DNA of 64,000 nucleotides from Pseudorhodobacter sp. E13 (GCF_003991405.1 NZ_RPEN01000157.1:124001-188000); one strand, 5' to 3'. Shown: positions 7,797 through 17,441, numbered from the stretch's first letter. The notes: generated by a model from the letters alone, not told the origin. Made by a program: numbers and translations.

Positions 7797-9236
7797 TCAT
7801 TTCAGCGGTGCCTTCTGAGGTATAAGCCGAACCCCTGTCGGGTATTCCCCACCCTGCGCTAGCATCTCGGGTAGGGATTTGATCGCCGCCGCATGCCCGC
7901 CCATGGCCAGATAGTCCGTGCGCGGCAAGGTGAATTCCAGCGGCGCCACCAGCGCGGGGGTGGGCACATAGCCAAAGGCCCCCGGCGGCAGTTTGGTGAC
8001 ATCGACCATGAAGGTGATGCCGCCACCCGGCCAGACATAACATTCCGCCCCGCCTGCGGTCAGCCGGGTGGTCCGGGCCTGCACCGACCGCGTCAGCCGC
8101 ACCGGGTTTTGCGTGACACCTGCTCGAAGAGAGCCACCCGCCCCGCCCATGAACAACACCGTGCAGAGCGAGGGTTCGCAGTTTTCATCAATCAGTTTGA
8201 CCGAAGGCAGCAGCGCCTCGGGGATCGGTTTGGGCTGCGGGGTCAGGGCATCATCCAGCTCGTAATAAGCGAATTCTTCGCCTGTGGTGGACACCATAAG
8301 CAGCCGCAAGCCCGCCCGTGCGCCTTTCTTGGGGTTCCAGGGGCCAAGGATATCCAGCGGGTCGCGGATCGTGGTGCCGCCCCAGCCAAGCCCCGGTTCG
8401 GACACGCGGAAATAGCGGCCGGGGGTAGAGCGGCGACCAAGGATCTTGATTCCGGTGTCTTCCCAGCCCAGCACTTTGCCGGCCTGATGTTCCGAGACAA
8501 CGCCAGTGATATGGTCATCGACCACGACCACCTCATCCACCAGCCCCCGCCATTGGTCGGCGAACATGCCGATGGTGGCAGAGCCGCAGCCCACCCGCAT
8601 CCGGTTTTCCGGGCGGCCATCGACGATTGGCGCGTGACCTGCCTGCACGGTGACGGTGCTGCCTTGGTCGATCGTCAGTTCCACCGCTTCGCCGTTGCAC
8701 AGGGCCAGAAGGGTGGCACAGGTGACGCGGCCTTCGGCTTTCTCGCCCCCGGTCAGGTGGTGCACCCCGCCGAGCGAGAGCATCTGGCTGCCATATTCGG
8801 CGGTGGTGACATGGCCGACCGCCTCACTGCCTGCGCGGACGGTGGCGCCTTCGGGGCCGAGAAAGCGGTCGGTGTCAATCTTCACCTTGACGCCGCAATA
8901 GGAAAAGATGGCCTCGGTGACGACAGTCACCATGTCCGCCCCGTCGATTTCAGAGGCGATGATGAAAGGGGCGGGTTTGTAATCGGGGTAGGTGGTGCCA
9001 GAGCCGATGCCGGTGACACGCGTGTCGCTGGGGAACGGCTCTGCCTGCCAGTCGCGGGCGGCGAAGAGGACAATGCGCCCGCCCTCGGTCAGGGTTTTCG
9101 AGAGCAGAACGACGGGATCGGTGCGGATGATGCGGCCTGCGTCATTGGCGTAGCGGTCGCAGGCCCCGGTTTGTCCCGGTGCGATATAGCACATCACCGG
9201 GCAGGCATCGCATCGGATTTTTTCGGGGGTGGTCAT
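7797..9236 (-). CDS. 6-hydroxynicotinate reductase-like iron-sulfur protein
   Basis: A 479-residue protein that resembles the ferredoxin-dependent 6-hydroxynicotinate reductase described from the anaerobic nicotinate pathway of Eubacterium barkeri. The N-terminus holds a cysteine cluster, C9, C12, C16 and C26 (CDACPVMC and GACDRY), suited to an Fe-S centre. More cysteines occur in the interior (FSYCGV, RVGCGSATIG, ENCEPSLC). Glycine-rich FMGGAGGSLRAG lies near residue 370. Homologues are expected to reduce a hydroxylated N-heteroaromatic ring. The gene lies between the molybdenum hydroxylase and the UPF0280/PF06684 pair, all leftward. The exact substrate is inferred only from this neighbourhood. 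Confidence 0.75.
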   Translation of the reverse strand: MTTPEKIRCDACPVMCYIAPGQTGACDRYANDAGRIIRTDPVVLLSKTLTEGGRIVLFAARDWQAEPFPSDTRVTGIGSGTTYPDYKPAPFIIASEIDGADMVTVVTEAIFSYCGVKVKIDTDRFLGPEGATVRAGSEAVGHVTTAEYGSQMLSLGGVHHLTGGEKAEGRVTCATLLALCNGEAVELTIDQGSTVTVQAGHAPIVDGRPENRMRVGCGSATIGMFADQWRGLVDEVVVVDDHITGVVSEHQAGKVLGWEDTGIKILGRRSTPGRYFRVSEPGLGWGGTTIRDPLDILGPWNPKKGARAGLRLLMVSTTGEEFAYYELDDALTPQPKPIPEALLPSVKLIDENCEPSLCTVLFMGGAGGSLRAGVTQNPVRLTRSVQARTTRLTAGGAECYVWPGGGITFMVDVTKLPPGAFGYVPTPALVAPLEFTLPRTDYLAMGGHAAAIKSLPEMLAQGGEYPTGVRLIPQKAPLK

Positions 9237-9263
9237 GGTGCGTGCGGGTCCGGTTGCGGGGAA

Positions 9264-9333
9264 GGGGGCATTCTGCCCCCTCGGCCTTTGGCCTCACCCC
9301 CTGAGGATATTTTTGAATAGATGAAAGCGGGGG
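9264..9333 (-). repeat. Dispersed intergenic repeat, copy 4
   Basis: On the minus strand it reads GCTTTCATCTATTC, then AAAAATATCCTC, followed by two GC hairpins, GGCCAAAGGCC and GGGGGCAGAATGCCCCC. It fills the gap between the molybdenum hydroxylase stop codon and the reductase-like gene. Confidence 0.6.
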
Positions 9334-12021
9334 TCATGTTTTGGCCTTTTCTATTGCGGCAAGGATGCGATGGGGCAGCGCGGGGAGGCGGGTGATTTCG
9401 GCCCCCGTGGCGTGGCGTATCGCGTTGAGAATGGCGGGGGCGGTGGGGATGAGGACGTGTTCGCCCAAGCCTTTGGCACCGTAAGGGCCGTGATCATCGG
9501 GAACCTCGATCAGCAGGCTTTCGATGTCCGGCACATCGCCTGTGGTGGGGATCAGATAGTCATGCAGGTTTTCGGTGCGTCCGGGGAGGTATTCTTCCAT
9601 CAGGGCAAGGCCGATGCCTTGGGCGATGCCGCCTTCGATCTGGCCGGTGGCGAGCAGGGGGTTGATTGTGCGGCCAAGGTCATGCGCGGCGGTGATCTTG
9701 ATCAGTTTAACGGTGCCGAGTGTGGCGTCGACATCCAGTTCCACCAGTTGCGCGCCAAAGCCGTAGACGGCGTAGGGCGTGCCTTGGCCGTTTTCATCGA
9801 GGCCGGTTGTGGGCGGGTCATAGGTTTCTTCGGCCATCAGGGCATAGCCATGCGGGTTGGCGGGCAGTGTGGCCAGTGACAGCGAGGCGGTTTGGGTGCC
9901 TTCGCTTGCGGTAAGTGTGCTGCCGGCAAGCGCCAGTTCTGCACCGTCGCCCATGTTCAGGCGGCGCAGGATATCGGCGCGCAGGGCGCTGCCTGCAGCT
10001 TGGGCGGCGCGGCCGGTGACATAGGTTTGACGGCTGGCCGAGGTTTTGCCGCCATCGGGGGTGAGGAAGGTATCGGGGCCAACAAGTTGGAACTGTGCCA
10101 AAGGCAGGCCCAGCGCATCGGCGGCGATTTGCGTGATGACGGTGTTGGCGCCTTGGCCGATATCGGTGGCCCCTTGGTGCAACATCAATGCCCCTTGTGG
10201 GGTCAGGCCCAGCCGTATGGTGGAAGGGTTGGGCAGGCCGGTATTGCCGCAGCCATACCAGCAGGAGGCGATGCCGACCCCGCGACCTGCTGTCCGTTGG
10301 GCCGTGGCAAGGGCGCGTTGCCAGTGCGGGCGCAGCGCGGTGAGGCATTCGGCAATGCCGGCGGCTTGCATCTGTTGCCCGGTGACGCTGGTTTGGCCGT
10401 TGCGCAGGGCGTTGAGGAGGCGAAATTCCAACCGGTCGATGCCTGCCTGATCGGCGAGCCTGTCATAGATGGTTTCCTGCCAGATCGCCGCCTGTGGCAC
10501 GCCAAAGCCACGAAACGCCCCTGAGATCGGGTTGTTGGTGTGGACGGCATGCGCTTCTGCCCGGTAATGCGGGGTGAAATAGGGGCCGGAGGCGTGGACC
10601 GGCACGCGGTTGGCAACGGTGGGGCCCCAGCTGGCATAGGCCCCGGTGTCGAAGATGCCATCAAACTCCAGCCCCGTGATCCGGCCTTCGGCGTCGCAGC
10701 CGATGCGGCCTGTCATCTGTGCTGGGTGGCGTTTGGTGGTGGAGGCCATGCTTTCAGCGCGGGTATAGGTCATGCGGCAGGGGCGGCCGGTTTTCAGCGT
10801 GACCAAGCCGATTAAGGGTTGCAAGGACACATCAAGTTTGGAGCCAAAACCGCCGCCCACCGCCGAAGGGATGATGCGCAGGCGGTCATGGGGCAGGCCG
10901 AGGACGGTGGCGGTTTCATCGCGGTCCATGATCGGGGCTTGGGTGCAGGCGCGGATGACAAGCACATCGCCATCCATCCATGCAGCCCCTGCTTCGGGTT
11001 CGATATAGGCATGTTCGACGAAGGCGGTTTCGATGCTGGCACTGGCGACATGGGCAGAGGTTGCAAGAGCTGTTGCCACATCGCCGCGCTGCACCCTGCC
11101 TTTGATCAGCGTGTTGCCGGGGCGGGTTTCGTGCAGTTGCGGGGCGCCCGTTGCCATCGCCTCGCGGGGGGAGGTGAGGGCGGGCAGCGGCTGCCATGTG
11201 ATCGGAAAGCTGGTCAGATCGGGTGGGTCGCTGCCGTCTTCATGGGCGACGAGGGCGACAGCCTCGCCGCGCAGGCGGGTCCGGGATTCGGCAAGGGCGG
11301 GTTGGTCGGCAAAGGGGGGAATGGCCCCAAAGCGGTTGAGGCCGGGGATATCGGCTGCGGTAAAGACCTGCGCGCCATGGGTCTTTGCCCAAGCGTCGGT
11401 ATCGCCAAAGGTGAAGCGGGCGGATGGATGGGGGGAGCGGATGGCCCGCACCACAAGCCCGCCGCCTTGCCACAGGTCCGCGCCAAAGATATCGCCTGCA
11501 ACCTTGGCCGCGCCATCCAGCCGGGGGGCGGCGGCACCCACGGCCTTGCCTGCCTTTGGGGCGGGGCTGTCGGGGGCGGGGTTGGTATCGCAGATCGCCT
11601 CGATGATCTTGGTATAGCCGGTGCAGCGGCAAAGCACCCCGCCCAGCGCCGCGCGGGCTTGCTGCGGCGTGGGTTGCGGGGTTTCGGCCAAGAGGGCAGA
11701 GGCCGCCATCAACATGCCGGGGGTGCAGATGCCGCATTGGGCCGCGCCGTGGCGGTGAAAGGCGGCGCGCAGGCGGGTGAGTGTGTCGGTCTGTGCCTCG
11801 ACCGTTTCGACGGATGTGCCTTGCACGCGGGCGGCGGGCATAAGGCAGGCGCAGACGGCGGCCCCATCCACCAGCACGGTGCAGGCCCCGCAATCGCCTG
11901 CATCACAACCGACCTTGGTGCCGCGCAGCCCCGCCTTTTCGCGCAAGAGGTCTGAGAGGCGCAGGCTGGGGGGTGCATCAAATTCGGCAGCTTGGCCGTT
12001 CAGCGAGAACCGGAGTTTCAT
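9334..12021 (-). CDS. Molybdenum hydroxylase, fused 2Fe-2S and molybdopterin-binding chain (xanthine dehydrogenase family)
   Basis: An 895-residue fusion. The N-terminus is a plant-type ferredoxin domain (C39, C44, C47, C59) followed by the second 2Fe-2S domain (C96, C99, C131, C133). From about residue 160 comes the aldehyde oxidase/xanthine dehydrogenase molybdopterin domain, ending with YGAKGLGEH, whose E854 occupies the place of the catalytic base. The family hydroxylates a carbon next to a ring nitrogen using water. The start overlaps the FAD-subunit gene by 4 bases. No signal peptide is seen, so it is cytoplasmic. Context suggests a nicotinate-like or related heterocycle rather than xanthine, since no purine-pathway genes are visible. 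Confidence 0.88.
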   Translation of the reverse strand: MKLRFSLNGQAAEFDAPPSLRLSDLLREKAGLRGTKVGCDAGDCGACTVLVDGAAVCACLMPAARVQGTSVETVEAQTDTLTRLRAAFHRHGAAQCGICTPGMLMAASALLAETPQPTPQQARAALGGVLCRCTGYTKIIEAICDTNPAPDSPAPKAGKAVGAAAPRLDGAAKVAGDIFGADLWQGGGLVVRAIRSPHPSARFTFGDTDAWAKTHGAQVFTAADIPGLNRFGAIPPFADQPALAESRTRLRGEAVALVAHEDGSDPPDLTSFPITWQPLPALTSPREAMATGAPQLHETRPGNTLIKGRVQRGDVATALATSAHVASASIETAFVEHAYIEPEAGAAWMDGDVLVIRACTQAPIMDRDETATVLGLPHDRLRIIPSAVGGGFGSKLDVSLQPLIGLVTLKTGRPCRMTYTRAESMASTTKRHPAQMTGRIGCDAEGRITGLEFDGIFDTGAYASWGPTVANRVPVHASGPYFTPHYRAEAHAVHTNNPISGAFRGFGVPQAAIWQETIYDRLADQAGIDRLEFRLLNALRNGQTSVTGQQMQAAGIAECLTALRPHWQRALATAQRTAGRGVGIASCWYGCGNTGLPNPSTIRLGLTPQGALMLHQGATDIGQGANTVITQIAADALGLPLAQFQLVGPDTFLTPDGGKTSASRQTYVTGRAAQAAGSALRADILRRLNMGDGAELALAGSTLTASEGTQTASLSLATLPANPHGYALMAEETYDPPTTGLDENGQGTPYAVYGFGAQLVELDVDATLGTVKLIKITAAHDLGRTINPLLATGQIEGGIAQGIGLALMEEYLPGRTENLHDYLIPTTGDVPDIESLLIEVPDDHGPYGAKGLGEHVLIPTAPAILNAIRHATGAEITRLPALPHRILAAIEKAKT

Positions 12022-12860
12022 GTCAGCCCTTTGCAGGTTTGGGCGATGGCGCGGCGCAGCAATTCGGCGGCGGCGCTGTGGCGATAGGCGGCGGTGGCGC
12101 GCAGGTCATCCAAGGGGGAAAGGGCGCTTGCCACCTTGGCCGCATCAAGGGCGCTTGCGGCTTGGTCAAGCGGCAGGCCGATCAACGCGGCTTCGGCGGC
12201 GGGAAGGCGCTGGGCGGTGGCCGAACAGGCCCCGACGGCCAGCGCGGCACTGGTGATCTGGCCTTTTGCGGCGGTCAGGCGCACGGCCACCATGGCGATG
12301 GAAATCACCAGATAGGCCCGCGCACCGAGTTTCAGGAAATGCGAGGCCCCTTCCAAGCCGGGCTTTGGGATCAGGATTGCGGCCAGCACCTCGGCCCGGC
12401 GCAGGGCGGTTTTGCGCGGGCCGATCAGGAAGTCGGCCAGTGGCAGGCTGCGGCTGCCCGATGCGCTGATCAGTTCCACCTGCGCGTCCACGGCCAGCAA
12501 GGGCGGCACCCCATCGGCAGCGGGCGAGGCGTTGCAGAGATTGCCGCCAAGCGTGCCTGCGTTCTGGATTTGCCTGCCACCCACCTCGGCTGCGGCCTGT
12601 TGCAAGGCGCGTAGCGCGGGGGGCAGGGGCGCGCGGGCAATTTCGGCCCAAGTGGTGCAGGCCCCGATCCGCAAGCCGTGATCTGTTTGGGTGATGCCGC
12701 GCAGCGCCGGAATGGCCGTGAGGTCCATCACATCGCCCGAAAGCGTGGCGTTCTGGGTGGCGGGATAGATATCCGTGCCGCCTGCCAACAGCCGCCATGC
12801 GCCACCGCCCAGCTGCGCCAAGGCATCCTTCAAATCGCTGGGGCGGATGAAATCTGTCAT
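12018..12860 (-). CDS. Molybdenum hydroxylase FAD-binding subunit
   Basis: A 280-residue medium subunit that passes electrons from the 2Fe-2S centres to FAD. The FAD-binding loop [10 protein letters not shown] is at about 24-33, and the second signature, [19 protein letters not shown], lies near 110-128. The ATG at 12860 starts the conserved [14 protein letters not shown]. An upstream ATG at 12917 adds an unrelated lead and was not used. The gene is first in the leftward unit, so its promoter should lie between 12861 and 13121. It overlaps the next gene by ATGA. Confidence 0.88.
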   Translation of the reverse strand: MTDFIRPSDLKDALAQLGGGAWRLLAGGTDIYPATQNATLSGDVMDLTAIPALRGITQTDHGLRIGACTTWAEIARAPLPPALRALQQAAAEVGGRQIQNAGTLGGNLCNASPAADGVPPLLAVDAQVELISASGSRSLPLADFLIGPRKTALRRAEVLAAILIPKPGLEGASHFLKLGARAYLVISIAMVAVRLTAAKGQITSAALAVGACSATAQRLPAAEAALIGLPLDQAASALDAAKVASALSPLDDLRATAAYRHSAAAELLRRAIAQTCKGLT

Positions 12861-13121
12861 CAGGTGTCTCGCGGTTTTGGTCGCCAAACAGGGCGCATGG
12901 GGGCTACGCTGCTTCACTGTGCTGTTGAAGGTTGCCGGCTGTCAACGCTGTTGCACCGCCTTGTGGCGCGCGCCGAAACCCTGCACCGGGCAGCGCGGAA
13001 AAAAGCGGCCCGGCTGCCCGCTCTGTCATCAGGGTTTCACAAAATCAGTTGCATGCTTGGGCAGAGCGATGCAACCTTGCGTCATAAGAACATACATAAT
13101 GAGATGTCCAGGGAGGGAATC
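12861..13121. promoter_or_regulatory. Divergent promoter region with inverted repeat
   Basis: A 261-base gap between the leftward heterocycle cluster and the rightward iron transporter, so it must hold two promoters. A perfect 7-base inverted repeat, GTTGCAT and ATGCAAC with 14 bases between (13048-13075), lies about 50 bases before the binding-protein start. A less GC-rich stretch at 13081-13105 follows it. AGGGAGG at 13110-13116 is a good ribosome-binding site for the ATG at 13122. I cannot assign -35/-10 boxes with confidence. Confidence 0.5.
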
Positions 13122-14150
13122 ATGCGTAACTACACACTCGCCGCGTCCGTATTGGCATTGGCCACGGGTCTGTCGGCCACCAGCGCGATGGCGGCTGGCA
13201 AGTTGAACCTCTATTGCTCGGCGCAGGAAGATTGGTGCCAGTTGATGGCGCGCAGCTTTGAAGAGGCGACGGGCATTGATGTGGATATGACCCGCAAATC
13301 CTCGGGTGAGACATTTGCCCAGATCAAGGCCGAAGAAGTGAACCCGAAGGGCGATGTGTGGTGGGGCGGCACCGGTGATCCCCATCTGCAAGCCGCCGAG
13401 GAGGACCTGACGGAACCCTATGTTTCCGCGATGCGCGACCAGTTGCACGACTGGGCGATCAAGCAGGCCACTTCGGCAGGTGACAAGACCATTGGCATTT
13501 ATTCCGGCGCGCTGGGCTTTGGCTATAACACCAAGCTTTTGGCCGATAACAACCTGCCCGCGCCTACCTGCTGGGAAGACCTGACCAAGCCGGAATTCAA
13601 GGGCCATGTGCAGATGGCAAACCCGAATTCGTCGGGCACCGCCTATACCACGCTGGCGACGATGGTGCAGTTGTTTGGCGAAGAAAAGGGCTTTGACTAC
13701 ATGAAGCGCCTGCATGCCAATATCAACCAATACACCAAATCCGGCTCTGCCCCGATCAAGGCAGCGGGCACGGGCGAAACCACCGTCGGCATTGTGTTCA
13801 TGCATGATTCAGTGGCGCAAACCGTTGCGGGCTTTCCGGTTGTGACCGTGGCGCCATGCGAAGGCACCGGCTATGAAATCGGGTCGATGTCGATCATCAA
13901 AGGCGCGCGCAACATGGATGAGGCCAAGCAGTTCTATGACTGGGCGCTGAGCGCCGAGGCGCAGAACCTTGCGTTGCAGGTCAACGCGTTTCAGGTGGCC
14001 TCGAACAAGGCTGCAACCTCGTCCGACAAGGCACCGAACATGGATCTGATCAAGCTGATCGACTATGATTTCAAGCTTTACGGTTCCTCGGATGAGCGCA
14101 AGCGCCTGCTGGAAAAGTGGGACAATGAAGTCTCTACGTTGCCGCAGTAA
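13122..14150 (+). CDS. ABC transporter substrate-binding protein, ferric-iron type
   Basis: A 342-residue periplasmic protein. The ATG at 13122 has AGGGAGG upstream and begins a Sec signal peptide (about 1-24, ending SAMAAG). The mature N-terminus KLNLYCSAQEDWCQ and the segment YSGALGFGYNTKLL fit the FbpA/AfuA-like extracellular binding protein group 1. Longer readings starting at 12678 run through the intergenic region and are not credible. It is the first of three rightward genes with a permease and an ATPase. Iron(III) is the usual ligand, but phosphonate and polyamine binding proteins look similar, so the ligand is not certain. Confidence 0.82.
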   Translation: MRNYTLAASVLALATGLSATSAMAAGKLNLYCSAQEDWCQLMARSFEEATGIDVDMTRKSSGETFAQIKAEEVNPKGDVWWGGTGDPHLQAAEEDLTEPYVSAMRDQLHDWAIKQATSAGDKTIGIYSGALGFGYNTKLLADNNLPAPTCWEDLTKPEFKGHVQMANPNSSGTAYTTLATMVQLFGEEKGFDYMKRLHANINQYTKSGSAPIKAAGTGETTVGIVFMHDSVAQTVAGFPVVTVAPCEGTGYEIGSMSIIKGARNMDEAKQFYDWALSAEAQNLALQVNAFQVASNKAATSSDKAPNMDLIKLIDYDFKLYGSSDERKRLLEKWDNEVSTLPQ

Positions 14151-14155
14151 GCCCT

Positions 14156-16366
14156 GTGCGCATTGCCACAAGTGAAAGCACCCGCCACCCGGTTTTGATG
14201 TTCTGGATCATTGCCGGGTGGGTCGGGTATGTCCTCCTCCCCTGGTATGGGGTGGAGGATTTTTACACCTTTGAATGGCTGTTTGACGGCTATCCCCTGC
14301 ATTCCGACTATGCCCCTGCGGCGGCGCTCATTGCGCAGGGAAAAAAGCTGTGGCTGGCCCCGATGCTGCTGGCGTTGCTGGCACCTTTGGTCGTGATGCG
14401 CAGGCGCAAGACGGACCCGCTTTATGGCAAGGTGCTGATAATCGCGGGCGGCTTTGGCTTTGCGTGGATGATCGCGCAAGGCTTGGGCATTGGGTTGCGC
14501 GGCTATAACTATGCCTGGATGACGGCGCTGTTCGGTGAATTGGGCGACCGGCAGTTCGGCATGGGTTACGGCGCGCTGATCGTGGCCTCGTCTTTTCTGT
14601 TTCTGTTCACCCAAGGCATCGCGGCGCGCGGTGCGGTGAATGGCGATGTGTTTGTGACGGCGGCGATTGGCGGTGTGATCGCGGTTGTGTCGATCTTTGT
14701 ATTTTTCCCCATCGTCAAGATGCTGGGTGCAGCCTTTGTGTCGGATGATGGCGGCTATTCGATTATCGAGTTTTTCGGCAAATTCGTGGATCGGCGCATC
14801 TGGGGCCTTGGGTGCTTTAGCGGCACAAGCTGCGGTGCGGCGTGGAATTCGCTGTTCCTTGCTGTGCTGGTCGGAGTGCTGACAACGGTTCTGGGGCTGA
14901 TTTTCGCGCTGGTGCTGACCCGCTCCGGCTTTCGGTTCAAGCAAAGCCTGCGGGCGTTGACGGTGCTGCCCATCATCACCCCGCCTTTCGTGATCGGGCT
15001 TGCGCTGATCTTGCTGTTCGGGCTGTCGGGCACCGTGACGCAATGGGTGGCCGAGGTGTTCGGCATGCAGCCGACGCGCTGGCTTTATGGGCTGCCGGGG
15101 GTTCTGATTGCGCAGGTTCTGGCCTTTACCCCGATTGCCTTTCTGGTGCTGATCGGTGTGGTCGAAGGCGTTTCCCCCAGCATGGAGGAAGCCGCGCAAA
15201 CCCTGCGGGCGAACCGTTGGCAGACCTTTCGCACCGTGTCCTTGCCCCTGATGCGGCCCGGTCTGGCAAATGCGTTCCTGCTGGGCTTCATCGAAAGCAT
15301 GGCCGATTTCGGCAACCCCTTGGTGCTGGGTGGCAATTTCGATGTGCTGAGCACCGAGATTTTCTTTGCCATTGTCGGCGCGCAATATGACCAAAGCCGT
15401 GCGGCCATTCTGGCGATGATCCTGCTGGGGTTCACGCTGGGTGCGTTTTATTTGCAGCGGTTCTGGCTGGGCAAGAAAAGCTATACCACGGTGACGGGCA
15501 AAGGCGATGCGGGGGTGCATCCGCAGATGCCGCTGGGCTTGGCGCTGCCGGTCTATGTGATCGCGGGGCTGTGGGGGCTGTTTACGATCGCGGTCTATGT
15601 CTACATCGTTTACGGGTCTTTCGTGCAGCTTTGGGGCGTGGATAACAGCCTGACGCTGACGCATTACAAAACCGCCTTCGCGCTGAGTTGGGGCGACAAT
15701 GGCTTGCGCTGGACCGGGTCGGCCTGGGATAGTTTCTGGACGACGATCATGATCGCCACCATCGCGGCACCGTTTACGGCGGCGGTGGGGCTGATTACCG
15801 CTTATCTGCTGACGCGGCAGAATTTCGCGGGCAAAAAGTCGTTCGAGTTTGGCACCATGCTGTCCTTTGCCATTCCCGGCACCGTGATCGGGGTCGCCTA
15901 TATTCTGGCTTTCAACGTCCCCCCGATTGAGATTACGGGCACCGGTATCATTCTGGTGGTCAGCTTTGTGTTCCGCAACATGCCGGTGGGCGTGCGTGCA
16001 GGCATCGCGTCCATGAGCCAGCTGGACAAATCGCTGGATGAATCGTCGCTGACCCTGGGGGCGAATTCTTGGCAGACCTTCCGGCTGGTCATCCTGCCCT
16101 TGCTGCGGCCTGCCATTCTGGCGGCGCTGGTTTACAGCTTCGTGCGGGCGATGACGGCGATTTCGGCGGTGATCTTCCTTGTGTCGGCGCGCTATGACAT
16201 GGCGACCAGCTATATCATCGGGCGGGTGGAAAACAACGATTACGGTCTGGCGATTGCCTATTCGACGGCGCTGATTTTCGTGATGCTGTTTGCGGTTGGG
16301 ATGCTGCAACTGGCGGTTGGCCGCACGAAAATCGGGCGGCGCAGTTCACATTCTGGGGGGCATTAA
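14156..16366 (+). CDS. ABC transporter permease with two fused membrane domains, ferric-iron type
   Basis: A 736-residue inner-membrane protein from a GTG start 5 bases after the binding-protein stop. It has two binding-protein-dependent transport domains. Their EAA-type loops are EEAAQTLRANRWQTFRTV (near residue 343) and DESSLTLGANSWQTFRLV (near 625), each followed by a conserved LPLxRP. This duplicated layout is that of FbpB/AfuB permeases, and the N-terminal extra membrane segments are typical of the alphaproteobacterial version. An internal ATG at 14198 is a possible start but lacks a ribosome-binding site. Confidence 0.85.
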   Translation: MRIATSESTRHPVLMFWIIAGWVGYVLLPWYGVEDFYTFEWLFDGYPLHSDYAPAAALIAQGKKLWLAPMLLALLAPLVVMRRRKTDPLYGKVLIIAGGFGFAWMIAQGLGIGLRGYNYAWMTALFGELGDRQFGMGYGALIVASSFLFLFTQGIAARGAVNGDVFVTAAIGGVIAVVSIFVFFPIVKMLGAAFVSDDGGYSIIEFFGKFVDRRIWGLGCFSGTSCGAAWNSLFLAVLVGVLTTVLGLIFALVLTRSGFRFKQSLRALTVLPIITPPFVIGLALILLFGLSGTVTQWVAEVFGMQPTRWLYGLPGVLIAQVLAFTPIAFLVLIGVVEGVSPSMEEAAQTLRANRWQTFRTVSLPLMRPGLANAFLLGFIESMADFGNPLVLGGNFDVLSTEIFFAIVGAQYDQSRAAILAMILLGFTLGAFYLQRFWLGKKSYTTVTGKGDAGVHPQMPLGLALPVYVIAGLWGLFTIAVYVYIVYGSFVQLWGVDNSLTLTHYKTAFALSWGDNGLRWTGSAWDSFWTTIMIATIAAPFTAAVGLITAYLLTRQNFAGKKSFEFGTMLSFAIPGTVIGVAYILAFNVPPIEITGTGIILVVSFVFRNMPVGVRAGIASMSQLDKSLDESSLTLGANSWQTFRLVILPLLRPAILAALVYSFVRAMTAISAVIFLVSARYDMATSYIIGRVENNDYGLAIAYSTALIFVMLFAVGMLQLAVGRTKIGRRSSHSGGH

Positions 16367-16367
16367 C

Positions 16368-17435
16368 ATGGTCAAGATCAACGCCAAGGCGGCCTCGGTC
16401 AGTTTTCGCAATGTCACGAAGGTTTACGGCCGCGATGTCGTGGCGGTGGATAACATTGATCTGGAGGTGGCAGCCGGGTCGCTGGTGACGTTGCTGGGGC
16501 CTTCGGGCTGCGGCAAGACCACGACCCTGCGGATGATTGCCGGGCTGGAGATGGCCAGCAAAGGCCAGATTTTCATCGGCGACAAGGATGTGACGACTCT
16601 GCCCGCGACGGATCGCGATGTGTCGATGGTGTTCCAGTCCTATGCCCTGTTTCCGCATATGACGGTGATGGAAAACGTCAGCTATGGGTTGAAGTTTTCT
16701 GGTTTTGACAAGGCCGAGACGAAGGACAGGGCCATTGCGGGTTTGGGGCTGGTCGGGCTGGAAGGCTATGGCAACCGCCTGCCAAGCGAGCTTTCGGGTG
16801 GGCAGCAGCAACGCGTGGCCGTGGCCCGCGCGCTGGTGCTGGAGCCGCAGGTGTTGCTGTTCGATGAGCCGCTGTCGAACCTTGATGCCAAGCTGCGCCG
16901 CCAAGTGCGCGAGGAAATCCGCGAGATTCAGCAAAACCTTGGCCTGACCGTGGTTTATGTGACCCATGATCAGGAAGAGGCTTTGGCCGTTTCGGATGAG
17001 ATTGTGGTGATGCGCAATGCGGGCATCGCCCAAAAGGGCACGCCGCGCGATCTGTATGAAGCCCCGGCGGATGCCTTTGTCGCGGATTTCATCGGTGAGG
17101 CGAATTTGATCCCTTGTGAGATTCTGAGCGTTTCGGGCGATATGGCCGAAATCGGAATCGGGTCTTTCCGGCATAAGCTGGCCGCGCGCGGGTTGCAGCC
17201 GGGCAAGGCGCGGGTTGCGGTGCGGCCCAGCCGGGTGCGGATTGATGCCGAAGGGCAAGGCATGCCCGCGCGGATTGCCAAGGCGACCTATGTCGGCAGC
17301 CGGATGGAATATACAGTCGAGGCGGCGTTTGGCAGCCTGTTCGCGGTGCTGGATGATGTGACCCAACCGCTAAGCATCGGTGATGAGGTCAAGCTGTCCT
17401 TTGCGGCCTCTGGTCCGGTGCTGGTGCCCGGTTAA
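16368..17435 (+). CDS. ABC transporter ATP-binding protein, ferric-iron/polyamine type
   Basis: A 355-residue ATPase with Walker A GPSGCGKT at 44-51, signature LSGGQQQRVAVARAL, Walker [17 protein letters not shown], then a C-terminal TOBE-like domain after about residue 240. The ATG at 16368 is preceded by a GGGGGG ribosome-binding site and lies one base after the permease stop. It powers the two-domain permease encoded just upstream. It ends 6 bases from the convergent stop of the next gene. Confidence 0.88.
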   Translation: MVKINAKAASVSFRNVTKVYGRDVVAVDNIDLEVAAGSLVTLLGPSGCGKTTTLRMIAGLEMASKGQIFIGDKDVTTLPATDRDVSMVFQSYALFPHMTVMENVSYGLKFSGFDKAETKDRAIAGLGLVGLEGYGNRLPSELSGGQQQRVAVARALVLEPQVLLFDEPLSNLDAKLRRQVREEIREIQQNLGLTVVYVTHDQEEALAVSDEIVVMRNAGIAQKGTPRDLYEAPADAFVADFIGEANLIPCEILSVSGDMAEIGIGSFRHKLAARGLQPGKARVAVRPSRVRIDAEGQGMPARIAKATYVGSRMEYTVEAAFGSLFAVLDDVTQPLSIGDEVKLSFAASGPVLVPG

Positions 17436-17441
17436 CCCGCG

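Noticed and set aside
14078-16309. Long minus-strand open frame opposite the iron-type permease (743 residues)
   Set aside because: High GC keeps the antisense frame open. Its composition is rich in R, H and Q without domains, and the plus strand encodes a clear permease.
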